Source of the DNA: CAZFLM01 sp964519955
GTDB taxonomy: Bacteria > Armatimonadota > Chthonomonadetes > Chthonomonadales > CAJBBX01
Assembly (NCBI GenBank): GCA_964519955.1
Contig: CAZFLM010000053.1
Coordinates: 1-49,421, forward strand
Direction: 5' to 3'
Length of the DNA stretch: 49,421 nt
The notes beneath the pieces are model-generated. The model was not told the origin of the DNA and ran no database searches. It was given only the letters and a program-made list of their open reading frames with translations. Position numbers and translations under genes: made by a program. Of this stretch, positions 8,826-17,313 are shown one piece after another. Every line of letters starts with the position of its first letter. The first letter of the stretch is position 1.

Positions 8826-9623
8826 CTACCCCGCGAAGAGCAGGAACCGCAGCACCTCGTAGTAGTCGGCGTGCGCGAAGGCGACCGTCACCGGGTCCTT
8901 CAGGCTGGCGCCCGGGTAGTAGCTGTACAGGCACGCCTTGCTGTGCTCCCGGAACTGGATCTCGACCTCGAAGCGGTCGGGCAGCGCCAGGCGGCAGCGC
9001 GCGGGGTCTCCCGTCAGAGCGGCCTTCATCCCCTCCCGAATGCGCTCGACCGCCACTTCGGGGTGGATGCTGGTCGTCGAGTTGCCGGCCCCGTGCTTCA
9101 CGGCCACCGTCGTGGCAGCCGGACAGACTTCGGCGACATCCTCGCACAGGCCCCGGTCGCCGCTCACGAACACGATCGGCACCTGGTAGAGAGCCGCCGC
9201 ATAGGTGTTGATGAGGCACTCGGACGCGTCCCGCCCGTTGATCGTAATGCGCACCCAGGCGCCGGTCATCGTGTGGGCCAACGGGCTCGCGTTCGACCGC
9301 GCGCGCGAGTGGTAGCCGATGAGCGCCGCCGCCTGGAACGTGGGGTCGATGCCCTGCATCATCATCAGCGGGTCGGGCGCCCAGCCGCGCGTCAGGCTCA
9401 CCTCGCGCGGCAGCTTCGAGTGGATCAGGTTGCGCGCGCTCCCGTGCGCATCCCGCACCAGCACCTCCGTGGCCCCCGCCGCCAGCGCGCCCTCGCATGC
9501 CGCCGCCACCTCGGCGGTCATCTGCTCACGCGCCCACGCATACTCCGCCTTGTCGATGTCCGTCTCGTCCCAATGCGTAACGCCGGTCACGCCCTCGATG
9601 TCGGCGCTGATGTAGACCTTCAT
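8826..9623 (-). CDS. dppA: D-aminopeptidase DppA (peptidase family M55)
   Basis: The 265-residue length and sequence match Bacillus DppA, a self-compartmentalising zinc D-aminopeptidase acting on D-Ala peptides. The expected zinc ligands are seen: Asp8 and Glu10 in ADIEGVTG, His60 in RDAHGSARN, His105 in GYHSRA and Glu135 in ASECLIN; His117 fits the catalytic position. GGAAGGAG lies six bases ahead of the ATG. It stands alone on the minus strand, convergent with the PPC protein gene. A role in recycling D-amino-acid peptides from cell wall is likely from the family, but no transport genes for such peptides lie nearby. Confidence 0.93.
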   Translation of the reverse strand: MKVYISADIEGVTGVTHWDETDIDKAEYAWAREQMTAEVAAACEGALAAGATEVLVRDAHGSARNLIHSKLPREVSLTRGWAPDPLMMMQGIDPTFQAAALIGYHSRARSNASPLAHTMTGAWVRITINGRDASECLINTYAAALYQVPIVFVSGDRGLCEDVAEVCPAATTVAVKHGAGNSTTSIHPEVAVERIREGMKAALTGDPARCRLALPDRFEVEIQFREHSKACLYSYYPGASLKDPVTVAFAHADYYEVLRFLLFAG

Positions 9624-9702
9624 GATGGCTCCTTCCCGTACTCAGCTTCTCGTACAGAGTACGCCGGGCTGCCAGGCTTCACCTGCCTCCGCGCCGGCCA
9701 TT

Positions 9703-9733
9703 GCCGCCGTGGGCGGCCGCCGCCCTCGGCGGC
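9703..9733. repeat. GC-rich inverted repeat in the dppA / 9929 intergenic region
   Basis: Fourteen-base arms (GCCGCCGTGGGCGG and CCGCCCTCGGCGGC) with one mismatch flank a three-base loop. It sits between the divergent dppA and the large exported protein gene and has no adjacent T-run. Apart from this hairpin, 9624-9928 shows no supported gene; a short minus-strand frame at 9642-9845 has no family resemblance. Confidence 0.5.
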
Positions 9734-9928
9734 AGAGGCGCCAGGCGAACAGCACCGCTTGCTGGCGCGCGCGGCTCTGCGCCGGGCCATCGTTGGCTGC
9801 CATGAGCGACGGATTGGTGCGCCGGAGGGGCACGCGCTCCATCACGGTCGCGCCTCGGTTCGGTATACCAGCAATTCGCAGGACCCACGCGGCCGGTGTC
9901 GAACCGACACGCCGAGGGGGAACACACG

Positions 9929-12900
9929 ATGATGCTTCCGTTCGTCGCCCTGGCGCTCGCCGGGCCGCAAGTGCAAACCGGTCTTGCGCCGAGCCAGTTG
10001 CCGCGCGTCACCGTTCGCTGGGAGGATCCCACGCAGCAGGAGGTGGTGATCGTCGAGGGCGCGCGCTACCGCTGCCGCGTCGGCACACTGCCTGCCAAGG
10101 TGCTGTCGCTCAGCGTGGATGGCAAGGAGCTGCTCGGGCCGGGCGGCATCGCCGTGTCTGCGCTGGACGCGAAGGGGCGCAAGCTGACCCCGGCGCCGGA
10201 CGGCATCACGCCGGACTGGAACGTGTGGCGGGGCCAGCACTGGCAGCCGGCGCAGTCGTCGCGAGCGCGCATGAACGTGTGGAGCGCCAGCCCCTACTAC
10301 CACGACTGCCACATCCTCGACATCCCCCTCCTCGCCGAGGACGAGGTCGCGCCGTACCGCGCGCCGGCAGGGCCTGCGCTGCAGACGTTCGACCTCAGCA
10401 AGGGGCACGAGGGCTTCGCGCCGCTGCACAGCGTCTCGTTCGCCCGCGCGGACGGAGCGCTCCGCGTCACGATGGCCGGCGAGGACCCGTACCTGGCGCT
10501 GCCGCCCGTCAGTCTGCAGGGGCCGGTTCGACTTCAGATGCGGCTGCGCAGCGAGGCAGGGGGCGGGGGAGCCATCTACTGGGCCACGGACGGCAGGCCG
10601 ATCGATGGCAGCAAGGTGACCACGTTCGGCGTGTCCGGCGACAGCCAGTGGCACGACGTCGACGTGACGCTCAACGACGCCAAGCGCATCACCACGCTCC
10701 GCTTCGACCCGCCCGGCGAGAGCGGCACGTGCGACATCCAGAAGATCGTCGTCCGCAAGGCCGCCGGCTCCTCCGGCCTGCCCAAGCCGGCGCGCGGTGA
10801 GCTGATCTTCCACGCGCAGCCGGACCGCCTGGCCATCGAGGTGCGCGTCGAGCCGGTGGACGGCAAGCCGGCCGTGAAGACGATCCTGCTCGACGCCGAT
10901 GGCCAAGCGCAGGCGGCAGGCGCGGCGGGCGGACTGCTCGCGACGCTGGGCTCCGGCAAGGAGTCGGCCGTGCTCCTCGCGCCGAACGAGTCGGTGCTCA
11001 ACGGGCACACGCTGCGGATGCCGGCCAGCGGCCAGCGCCCGGGGGCGTTCGTCGTGCTGCGCCCCAGCACGGAGCAGTCCCCAATGGACCGCATGGCCGG
11101 CGACATCACTCCCCTCGCCGCGGGCGCGGTGAAGACCGAGGACGGCCACTGGCTGGGCTACGACCCCATCGCCGGCTTCTACGTGGCGGACGTGAAAACG
11201 GAGCCCGGCGCGTTCGGGTTCGACACGATGTACCACAACCCGACGCGGCGCATGCGGCTCGGCGTGGACCTGCGCAACGACAAGCTCCCCCGCGAGATGC
11301 TCGTCAAGCTGCGCACCGGCGCCGGCGGCCTCGAAGCGGGCGTGCTGACCGATCCATTCGGCTTCATGCTGCCGGTCGCGGCGTTCGTCAGCAAGAACTT
11401 CGGCGGCGAGATGGAGGAGCCCGACGACACGGGCTTCGGCGACGTGTACTTCCCGCTGAGCGTGGCGCCGGGCGAGCAGAAGACGTTCGCGGTCGAGCCG
11501 CTGATGCAGAACTGGGGCATCTGGCCGCTCAAGCAGGTCTCGTCCATCCGCTTCTTCCTCATCTACTGGCACTGCTCCACCGGCGTGTCGGAGAGCACCT
11601 GCTGGGCGATGGACTGGATGCCGACGAAGAACGCCATCTTCGAGATCCCCGACTTCCGCCCGATGTCGGGCCCGTTCTGGCCCGGCCAACCGCAGCACGA
11701 CTGCCAGCACTGGCCCGGCTGGCTGCAGTACAACGACACGAAGGGCCGCCTCTGCTACGAGCGCACCGAGTTCGACAGCGTCTCGCCGAGCCTGGCGCGC
11801 TTCACGATGTTCTACCACACGTCGGACCACACCGCCCGGGCGTCTGTGCAGGCCTACGAGGCCCCGCAGCGCGACGAGATGCGCACGATGCTCCACCTGC
11901 GCTACGACTGGGACAAGCCCTGCACCATCGAGGGCGACGCGCGCCGCGGCTTCCGCTGGCTGAACATGAGCCACTTCCGCGGGCGCAACGAGTTGGTGCT
12001 CTGGACCGGGCCGGATGGCAAGACGCAGCAGCGCGCCGTGCCCGCGAAGGACGACCTGGTGCTGCTGGGCCAGCCGATGGCGGCCGAGGCGCCGTTCATG
12101 GCGAGCGAGGGGCCGAAGGAGCGCTACGGCGTGCTGACGCTGGTGCGCCGATTCCACGCGCGGCTGGGCGGGAAGGAGTACGACCGCCCGGCGTTCTCGG
12201 CGGCCTTCGACGCGAAGGACAACAGCACGTGGCTGACGGTGGACGCGCAGAAGCTCCAGCTCCAGCCGGGCGACTACCTCGAGGCGGACGTGATGCTGAT
12301 GCCGCACGGCGAGCCGAGCCCGCCCGGCTTCAAGGCGGAGCGCGAGCGTGAGCGCTTCGGCATCCACCCGGTCAAGGTGACGGCGCACATCGGCGAGAAG
12401 GTGGCCGACTACCCGCCGCAGATCCGCGCCATCGACGACGTGGCGGCGTTCAAGCTGGAAGGCGGCCACGGCGACCTGCCGCTCCTCGTCGAGGGGCTGA
12501 CCGCGTGGAAGGCGCCGATGCTCTGGACCAACGGCATCTGGCAGGACCACCAGGTGCATGGCGGCGACGGCTACCAGATGCAGCCCGACGGCAAGGGCGG
12601 CTACCGCGCGACGTTCATGGCGCCCCACCGCGACGGCCAGTCGTACGAGTTCCTCGTCGGTCTCGCGACCTGCACCGGCGACATCGCCCGCATCGCGGAC
12701 CGCAACGGCCGCCCCGAGCTGATCGCGGCGAGACCGGGCAAGTGGCAGCTCAAGTCGCCCGCCATCTTCGGTCCCGGCACGAACCACGTCGACGCGAAGC
12801 TGCCCTACATCGCATTCACCGGCGAGGGCACCTCTATCCACGACCTGCCGCTGCTGGTGGCCGCGCCGCAGGGCCCCGTCGATGTCACCGTGGAGACCTG

Positions 12901-13084
12901 GCAGCCCGAGCGCATCGCCCTGCGCGTCTCCGGCCCCGCCGAGCTGACCGTCAGCGACCTGCGCAGCGGCGGGCGCTACCAGGTGAAGATCGGCGACAAG
13001 ACCGAAACCCGGGTGGCGGCAGGCGGGGTAGTCAAGGTGGCGATTGCTGGGCCGGCGGCTGTCGAGGTGGTGCCGGCGCCGTAG
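9929..13084 (+). CDS. Large exported protein of unknown function (1051 aa)
   Basis: No family was recognised. A short hydrophobic N-terminus (MMLPFVALALAGPQ) suggests export. Residues about 130-300 alternate like a beta-sandwich and include a stretch (SQWHDVDVTLNDAKRITTLR) reminiscent of carbohydrate-binding domains. The middle is rich in Trp, Tyr and His, as in sugar-active enzymes. The C-terminal 150 residues end in beta-rich segments (LRVSGPAELTVSDLRSGGRY). The start is the first of two ATGs at 9929, after GAGGGGGAA. The long frame is clearly the coding one; the equally long antisense frame is compositional. It is followed 15 bases later by a lipoprotein gene, so the two are probably co-transcribed. 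A role in polysaccharide use is inferred only from neighbours. Confidence 0.75.
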   Translation: MMLPFVALALAGPQVQTGLAPSQLPRVTVRWEDPTQQEVVIVEGARYRCRVGTLPAKVLSLSVDGKELLGPGGIAVSALDAKGRKLTPAPDGITPDWNVWRGQHWQPAQSSRARMNVWSASPYYHDCHILDIPLLAEDEVAPYRAPAGPALQTFDLSKGHEGFAPLHSVSFARADGALRVTMAGEDPYLALPPVSLQGPVRLQMRLRSEAGGGGAIYWATDGRPIDGSKVTTFGVSGDSQWHDVDVTLNDAKRITTLRFDPPGESGTCDIQKIVVRKAAGSSGLPKPARGELIFHAQPDRLAIEVRVEPVDGKPAVKTILLDADGQAQAAGAAGGLLATLGSGKESAVLLAPNESVLNGHTLRMPASGQRPGAFVVLRPSTEQSPMDRMAGDITPLAAGAVKTEDGHWLGYDPIAGFYVADVKTEPGAFGFDTMYHNPTRRMRLGVDLRNDKLPREMLVKLRTGAGGLEAGVLTDPFGFMLPVAAFVSKNFGGEMEEPDDTGFGDVYFPLSVAPGEQKTFAVEPLMQNWGIWPLKQVSSIRFFLIYWHCSTGVSESTCWAMDWMPTKNAIFEIPDFRPMSGPFWPGQPQHDCQHWPGWLQYNDTKGRLCYERTEFDSVSPSLARFTMFYHTSDHTARASVQAYEAPQRDEMRTMLHLRYDWDKPCTIEGDARRGFRWLNMSHFRGRNELVLWTGPDGKTQQRAVPAKDDLVLLGQPMAAEAPFMASEGPKERYGVLTLVRRFHARLGGKEYDRPAFSAAFDAKDNSTWLTVDAQKLQLQPGDYLEADVMLMPHGEPSPPGFKAERERERFGIHPVKVTAHIGEKVADYPPQIRAIDDVAAFKLEGGHGDLPLLVEGLTAWKAPMLWTNGIWQDHQVHGGDGYQMQPDGKGGYRATFMAPHRDGQSYEFLVGLATCTGDIARIADRNGRPELIAARPGKWQLKSPAIFGPGTNHVDAKLPYIAFTGEGTSIHDLPLLVAAPQGPVDVTVETWQPERIALRVSGPAELTVSDLRSGGRYQVKIGDKTETRVAAGGVVKVAIAGPAAVEVVPAP

Positions 13085-13099
13085 GAGGCAGAGCAAACC

Positions 13100-14554
13100 A
13101 TGCACCAACTGATACGGCTCACGCTGGCCGTAGTGGGTCTCGTCGCCCTGGCAGGCTGCGGCAAGGCCCAGCCGCTCGGCAAGCTCGACCTGCGCAGCAT
13201 CGACGGCTACGTCAAGCGGCTCAACACCTCCGACACGGCTGAGGCCAAGGCGATCCGCAAGCAGCTCGCGGACGCGTCCGCCGCGCGCACGCGGGAGTGG
13301 GCGGCGGTCCAGCGTGACGGGCTGCCGGTGGACCCCGACGAACTCCAGCGCCCGTCCCCACCGCCGGACCAGGACGCCGCGCCGGACTACGTGCGACTGA
13401 CGGCGCTGCTCAAGGCGAAGCCGATCCCAGACGACGCCAGGGATGCTCTCTACGCCGTGGTCGGATCGCGGGAGCCCTCTGCTGCCGAGGTCTCCGTCCT
13501 GAGGCGCCTCCTCGCCGAGCGGCGGGACATCGTCGACCTGATCCGCCAGGCAACCGGCAAGCCGCAGTGCGTATTCCAGCGCAAGTGGAGCCTGGGCCCG
13601 ATGACGCTGACGCCTGAGTACGCCTACATGCGCTCAGCCGCCCGCCTGATCCGCGCGGAGAGCTTCCTGCTCGCCAGGGACGGGCGCTGCGAGGAGGCGA
13701 TACGCGAGCAGCTTCGAGGGTTCCGGCTGGCGGAGCACGCGGGCTCCGACCCGTCTATCATCTCGCATCTGGTTGGGATCGCGATCGACCATCTCGCTCT
13801 TGGCGGCGTCGAGGACATCCTGCGCAGAGCCGGCCCGAACGTGACGCTCGACGACTCGGTGGCGCGCCTCATCGAGCAGCAAGCGGCGCACCTCGACGCG
13901 CGCTGGGCCTACGCCAGTGAGATGGCCTCGCTGGTCGTCACGATGCAGATGATACGCAAGGATTCGCCGGAGAAGCTGTGGCAGCTCCAGGCCGACATGA
14001 GCACGTTGCTCGCTACCCTATCCAACACCGGCAACCCGCCGCCAGCCCCGCGCCAGACGCTAAACGCTGACGACAGGCGCTTCGTCAGCGAGCTCCTCGA
14101 TGCCTCCGAGGCATCGGTCGTGCGCGACCTGCACCGCCTGGCCGCCAACACCTCGAGACCGCCGTGGGAGCGCATCGCGGCCGACAGCCAGGTGGAAGCA
14201 CAAGCAGAGGGAGCCAGCAACCCGGTGACCATCGTAAGGTCCGTGCTGATGCCGGTGTACCAGGGCATTGCTGCCAATGACGCGAGGATGGCCGCCCGCC
14301 GGGAGGTGCTGATGGCCGCCGCGAAGCTCCTCGCCTGGAAGGCGCGCCACGAATCGTACCCCGCGCGGCTGGAGGACGCTGCCGGCAAGACGATCGACCC
14401 GTTCACCGGCAAGCCGCTGCAGTACAGGCGGGAGGGCGGAGGCTTCGTGGTCTACAGCGCCGGCCAGAGCGGGCACTTCGACGGCGGGCGCCCCGGCCAG
14501 CGCGTCAGCCCAGACAAGGCCTGCTTCCGCTATCCAGATCTGCGCCACCCATAG
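13100..14554 (+). CDS. Lipoprotein of unknown function
   Basis: The 484-residue product begins MHQLIRLTLAVVGLVALAGCGK, a type II signal peptide with lipobox LAGC and the lipidated Cys at residue 20. The body is mostly helical. The C-terminus (TIDPFTGKPLQYRREGGGFVVYS) has the DPFxGxPLxYR pattern seen at the ends of many uncharacterised exported proteins of Armatimonadota and Planctomycetota. AGGAGG lies ten bases before the ATG. Its 15-base distance from the preceding gene indicates an operon. No catalytic motif was seen. Confidence 0.8.
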   Translation: MHQLIRLTLAVVGLVALAGCGKAQPLGKLDLRSIDGYVKRLNTSDTAEAKAIRKQLADASAARTREWAAVQRDGLPVDPDELQRPSPPPDQDAAPDYVRLTALLKAKPIPDDARDALYAVVGSREPSAAEVSVLRRLLAERRDIVDLIRQATGKPQCVFQRKWSLGPMTLTPEYAYMRSAARLIRAESFLLARDGRCEEAIREQLRGFRLAEHAGSDPSIISHLVGIAIDHLALGGVEDILRRAGPNVTLDDSVARLIEQQAAHLDARWAYASEMASLVVTMQMIRKDSPEKLWQLQADMSTLLATLSNTGNPPPAPRQTLNADDRRFVSELLDASEASVVRDLHRLAANTSRPPWERIAADSQVEAQAEGASNPVTIVRSVLMPVYQGIAANDARMAARREVLMAAAKLLAWKARHESYPARLEDAAGKTIDPFTGKPLQYRREGGGFVVYSAGQSGHFDGGRPGQRVSPDKACFRYPDLRHP

Positions 14555-14660
14555 CCCCCCAACTACCAGGTGCATTCCACCTCGTTTTGGGGTATCACCT
14601 TCGGGTCACACCGACAGGGGCTGCTGTCCTCACGATCGTGACATGAGGAGACAGGACACA

Positions 14661-14759
14661 ATGGCGTGCACCCTGACCCGTCGCGAGACGTTCGCTGATG
14701 CTGCAGCCCCGCCATCTTTCGCCCCCCGTCCAACCGCAGCTGGAGCCCTCCAGCCATGA
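14661..14759 (+). CDS. Possible 32-codon upstream ORF overlapping the sialidase start
   Basis: This small frame has a good Shine-Dalgarno (AGGAGA, nine bases before ATG) and encodes a peptide starting MACTLTRRETFADAA. Its TGA overlaps the downstream ATG as ATGA (14756-14759), a typical coupling overlap. The TRRETF segment recalls a twin-arginine motif, but no hydrophobic stretch follows, so it is not a convincing Tat signal. It may be a regulatory leader peptide or chance. The remaining gap from 14555 shows no other feature. Confidence 0.3.
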   Translation: MACTLTRRETFADAAAPPSFAPRPTAAGALQP

Positions 14760-15928
14760 CCACCCTGGCACTTGCCGCCGTCGCGCTCGTGGTGGCCGCC
14801 TGGTGCGGCCCGGCTGCGGCACAGCAAGCGCCGTACTCGATCCCGCAGATCGACCTCTCGCACGACACGCGCCGCCAGTTCGTGGTGGACTGCGAGCCGG
14901 GCCAGTACCTGGGCCACCCGACCACCGCGCTCCTGGACGACGGCAAGACGATGCTCATCGTCTACCCCAAGGGCCACGGGCGCGGCGCCATCGTCCTGAA
15001 GCGCAGCAAGGACGGCGGCAAGACCTGGTCCGACCGCCTGCCGACGCCGAAGAGCTGGGAGACCTCGCAGGAGGTGCCCACGCTCTACCGAATGACCGAC
15101 GCCGGCGGGCGCAAGCGGCTGGTCCTATTCTCCGGCCTCTACCCCATCCGCTCGGCCATCTCGGAGGATGACGGCAAGACGTGGAGCGATCTGCAGCCGA
15201 TCGGCGACTTCGGCGGCATTGTCGCGATGGCGGGCGTCGTGCGCGTGGGCGCCGGCGAGTACCTGGCGTTCTTCCACGACGACGGGCGCTTCCTGCGGGA
15301 TGAAGGCAAGGCCGGCAAGTTCCAGGTCTTCGCCACGCGGTCGACGGACGGCGGCCTCACCTGGTCGGAGCCCTTCGTCGTCGCGGAGCACCCGGAGGCG
15401 CACCTCTGCGAGCCGGGCCCGGTTGTCTCGCCGGACGGCAAGCAGATCGCCCTGCTGCTGCGGGAGAACAGCCGCAAGCTCCACTCGTTCGTCGTGTTCA
15501 GCGACGACCTGGGCAAGACGTGGTCCAAGCCGCGCGAGCTGCCCGCCGCGCTCACCGGCGACCGCCACGTCGCGAAGTATGCGCCCGATGGCCGGCTGTT
15601 CATCTCGTTCCGCGACACCTGCCAGGGCAGCCCCACCGCCGGCGATTGGGTCGGCTGGGTCGGCACATACGACGACATCGTCAGCGGGCGCGAGGGCCAG
15701 TACCGGGTGCGGCTGATGGACAACCTGCACCAGTGGGACTGCGCCTATCCTGCCGTCGAGCTGCTGCCGGACGGCACATTCGTCGCGACCACCTACGGCC
15801 ACTGGACGGAGGGCGAGCAGCCCTACATCGTCAGCGTCCGCTTCCGCATGCGCGATCTGGACAAGCTCGCCAAGCGCGCACCCAGGACGGGCACGGAGGC
15901 CCATCCCACCAGAGCCCGCCGTCCATAG
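14756..15928 (+). CDS. Exported BNR-repeat (sialidase-like) protein
   Basis: A signal peptide ends near GPAAAQQ. Four Asp-box repeats of the SxDxGxTW type are visible: SKDGGKTWS, SEDDGKTWS, STDGGLTWS and SDDLGKTWS, spaced as in a six-bladed sialidase propeller. The 390-residue length fits a single catalytic propeller. The Arg triad and nucleophilic Tyr were not assigned with certainty, so exo-alpha-sialidase activity is plausible but unproven; related proteins act on other sugars. The last 15 or so residues are encoded by a copy of a dispersed hairpin repeat (15885-15911), so the native C-terminus may have been altered. The gene precedes the Fe-S desulfidase by 21 bases. Confidence 0.85.
   Translation: MTTLALAAVALVVAAWCGPAAAQQAPYSIPQIDLSHDTRRQFVVDCEPGQYLGHPTTALLDDGKTMLIVYPKGHGRGAIVLKRSKDGGKTWSDRLPTPKSWETSQEVPTLYRMTDAGGRKRLVLFSGLYPIRSAISEDDGKTWSDLQPIGDFGGIVAMAGVVRVGAGEYLAFFHDDGRFLRDEGKAGKFQVFATRSTDGGLTWSEPFVVAEHPEAHLCEPGPVVSPDGKQIALLLRENSRKLHSFVVFSDDLGKTWSKPRELPAALTGDRHVAKYAPDGRLFISFRDTCQGSPTAGDWVGWVGTYDDIVSGREGQYRVRLMDNLHQWDCAYPAVELLPDGTFVATTYGHWTEGEQPYIVSVRFRMRDLDKLAKRAPRTGTEAHPTRARRP
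15885..15911. repeat. Dispersed hairpin repeat, copy A (inside the sialidase-like gene)
   Basis: GGACGGGC (15885-15892), six bases, then GCCCATCC (15899-15906) form a stem with one mismatch, followed by CACCA. The 27-base unit is identical at 32456-32482, and its outer parts recur at 19028-19077. Here it supplies the codons for RTGTEAHPT near the protein end. Confidence 0.85.
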
Positions 15929-15949
15929 CCTGCTCCCGAAGGACACCCG

Positions 15950-17203
15950 ATGCTCCTCGACGACTACCTCTCGCACGAATGCCGGCCCGCGCTGGGCTGC
16001 ACCGAGCCGGCCTGCATCGCCTACGCGACGGCCCTTGCCGCCTCGCAGGGCACTGGCGCCATCCTCGGCGTCGAGCTGGTTTGCGACCCGCGCATGTACA
16101 AGAACTGCTTCGCGGTGGGCATCCCGCACTCGGGGCACAAAACGGGGCTGCGTTCGGCGCTGGCGCTCGGCGCGCTGATCGACGATCCCTCCGCGAAACT
16201 CGAGGTCTTCCGCCACGTCACGCCGGAGATGATCGCCGCCGCGGGCGAGCTGATCGACGGCGGGCTGATCCGCGCGGAGGTCGACCCCGGCCACACGCGC
16301 CTCTACGTCGACTGCACGGTGCGCAGGGCCGGCGGCACGGGCCGCGTGGTGATCGAGGGCGACCACACCCGCGTGACCCGCATCGAGCGCGACGGCCAGG
16401 TGCTGCCCGTCGACGCGGGCGCGAAGCCGGAGGAGGCGTGCGACTGGCGCAGGCGCCTCGCGGAGATGCCCTTCGACGAGATGGCCGCCTTCGCGCGCAC
16501 CGCCGGCGACGAGGCGCGCGCGCGCCTGGCGAAGGGCGCCGAGATGAACCTGGCCATCGCCCGCCACGGCCTCGCCCTGCTCCCGAAGCGCTTCCTCATC
16601 CAGGGCGATATGGGGCCGGCGTCGCGGGCAGGCTTACTGGTCTGCTCCGGGGTCTACGCCCGGATGTGCGGCGAGGACTTCTGCGTGATGTCGCTGGCCG
16701 GCTCCGGCAACAAGGGCATCACCTGTGCGGTGCCCATCTGGCTCTGGGGCGAAGCGACCGCCGCGCCGCGCGCACGTATCGAGGAGGCGCTCGCCCTCGC
16801 CTGCCTGGTCACCTCGGCCACCACGTACCGCCTCGGATCGCTGTCGGCGGTCTGCGGCTGCTCGAACGCGGCGGGCATCGGGCTGGCGGCCGGCCTCGTC
16901 GATCTGGAGGGCGGCGCCCCGGAGCAGATCTCGCTCGCGGTGACGAACATGGTGGGCAACATCGCGGGCATGGTGTGCGACGGCGCGAAGATCGGGTGCG
17001 CGATGAAGACGATGACCGCCGTCGACGCCGCCTTCCGCGCCGCCTTCCTGGCCCTCAGCGGCATCGGCATCCCGGAGACGGACGGCATTGTCGGACCGGA
17101 CGGGCACGCATCGCTCACGAACCTGGGGCGCGTCGCCGTGGAGGGCATGTCCGCCATGGACTCCGAGATCCTGGACATCCTGCGGACCAAGATGGAGGCG
17201 TAG
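15950..17203 (+). CDS. L-cysteine desulfidase / L-serine dehydratase-like [4Fe-4S] enzyme (UPF0597, CyuA/YhaM type)
   Basis: The 417-residue protein fits the UPF0597 family. Conserved cysteines expected to hold the iron-sulfur cluster are visible: Cys17 in GCTEPA, then CGCSNAAG and GMVCDGAKIGCAMK in the C-terminal half. GSGNKGITC is the conserved glycine loop of the serine dehydratase alpha-type fold. The reaction is probably conversion of L-cysteine to pyruvate, ammonia and sulfide, or a serine/threonine analogue. No beta subunit is encoded nearby, as is usual for this family. No signal peptide is present, so it is the one clearly cytoplasmic enzyme in a run of exported proteins. The cluster type is oxygen-sensitive. 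Confidence 0.9.
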   Translation: MLLDDYLSHECRPALGCTEPACIAYATALAASQGTGAILGVELVCDPRMYKNCFAVGIPHSGHKTGLRSALALGALIDDPSAKLEVFRHVTPEMIAAAGELIDGGLIRAEVDPGHTRLYVDCTVRRAGGTGRVVIEGDHTRVTRIERDGQVLPVDAGAKPEEACDWRRRLAEMPFDEMAAFARTAGDEARARLAKGAEMNLAIARHGLALLPKRFLIQGDMGPASRAGLLVCSGVYARMCGEDFCVMSLAGSGNKGITCAVPIWLWGEATAAPRARIEEALALACLVTSATTYRLGSLSAVCGCSNAAGIGLAAGLVDLEGGAPEQISLAVTNMVGNIAGMVCDGAKIGCAMKTMTAVDAAFRAAFLALSGIGIPETDGIVGPDGHASLTNLGRVAVEGMSAMDSEILDILRTKMEA

Positions 17204-17313
17204 GCGGCGCGCCAGCACGTGCCTCCGCCTGCCGTTGGCTTCTGCAGCGACTCGCGCGCATCGGCGTTCATCTATGGTTGTGCCAGCCCCAGTGGCGACA
17301 AGGAGGCCATTCG

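Noticed and set aside
9842..13108. 1088-codon open frame on the minus strand
   Set aside because: It is antisense to the exported protein gene, is His/Arg/Val-rich without any family pattern, and has no ribosome site. High GC removes stops in the antisense frame.
15520..17313. N-terminal extension of the fucosidase frame
   Set aside because: The extension lies out of frame over two real genes; the fucosidase has a signal peptide and strong ribosome site at 17314.
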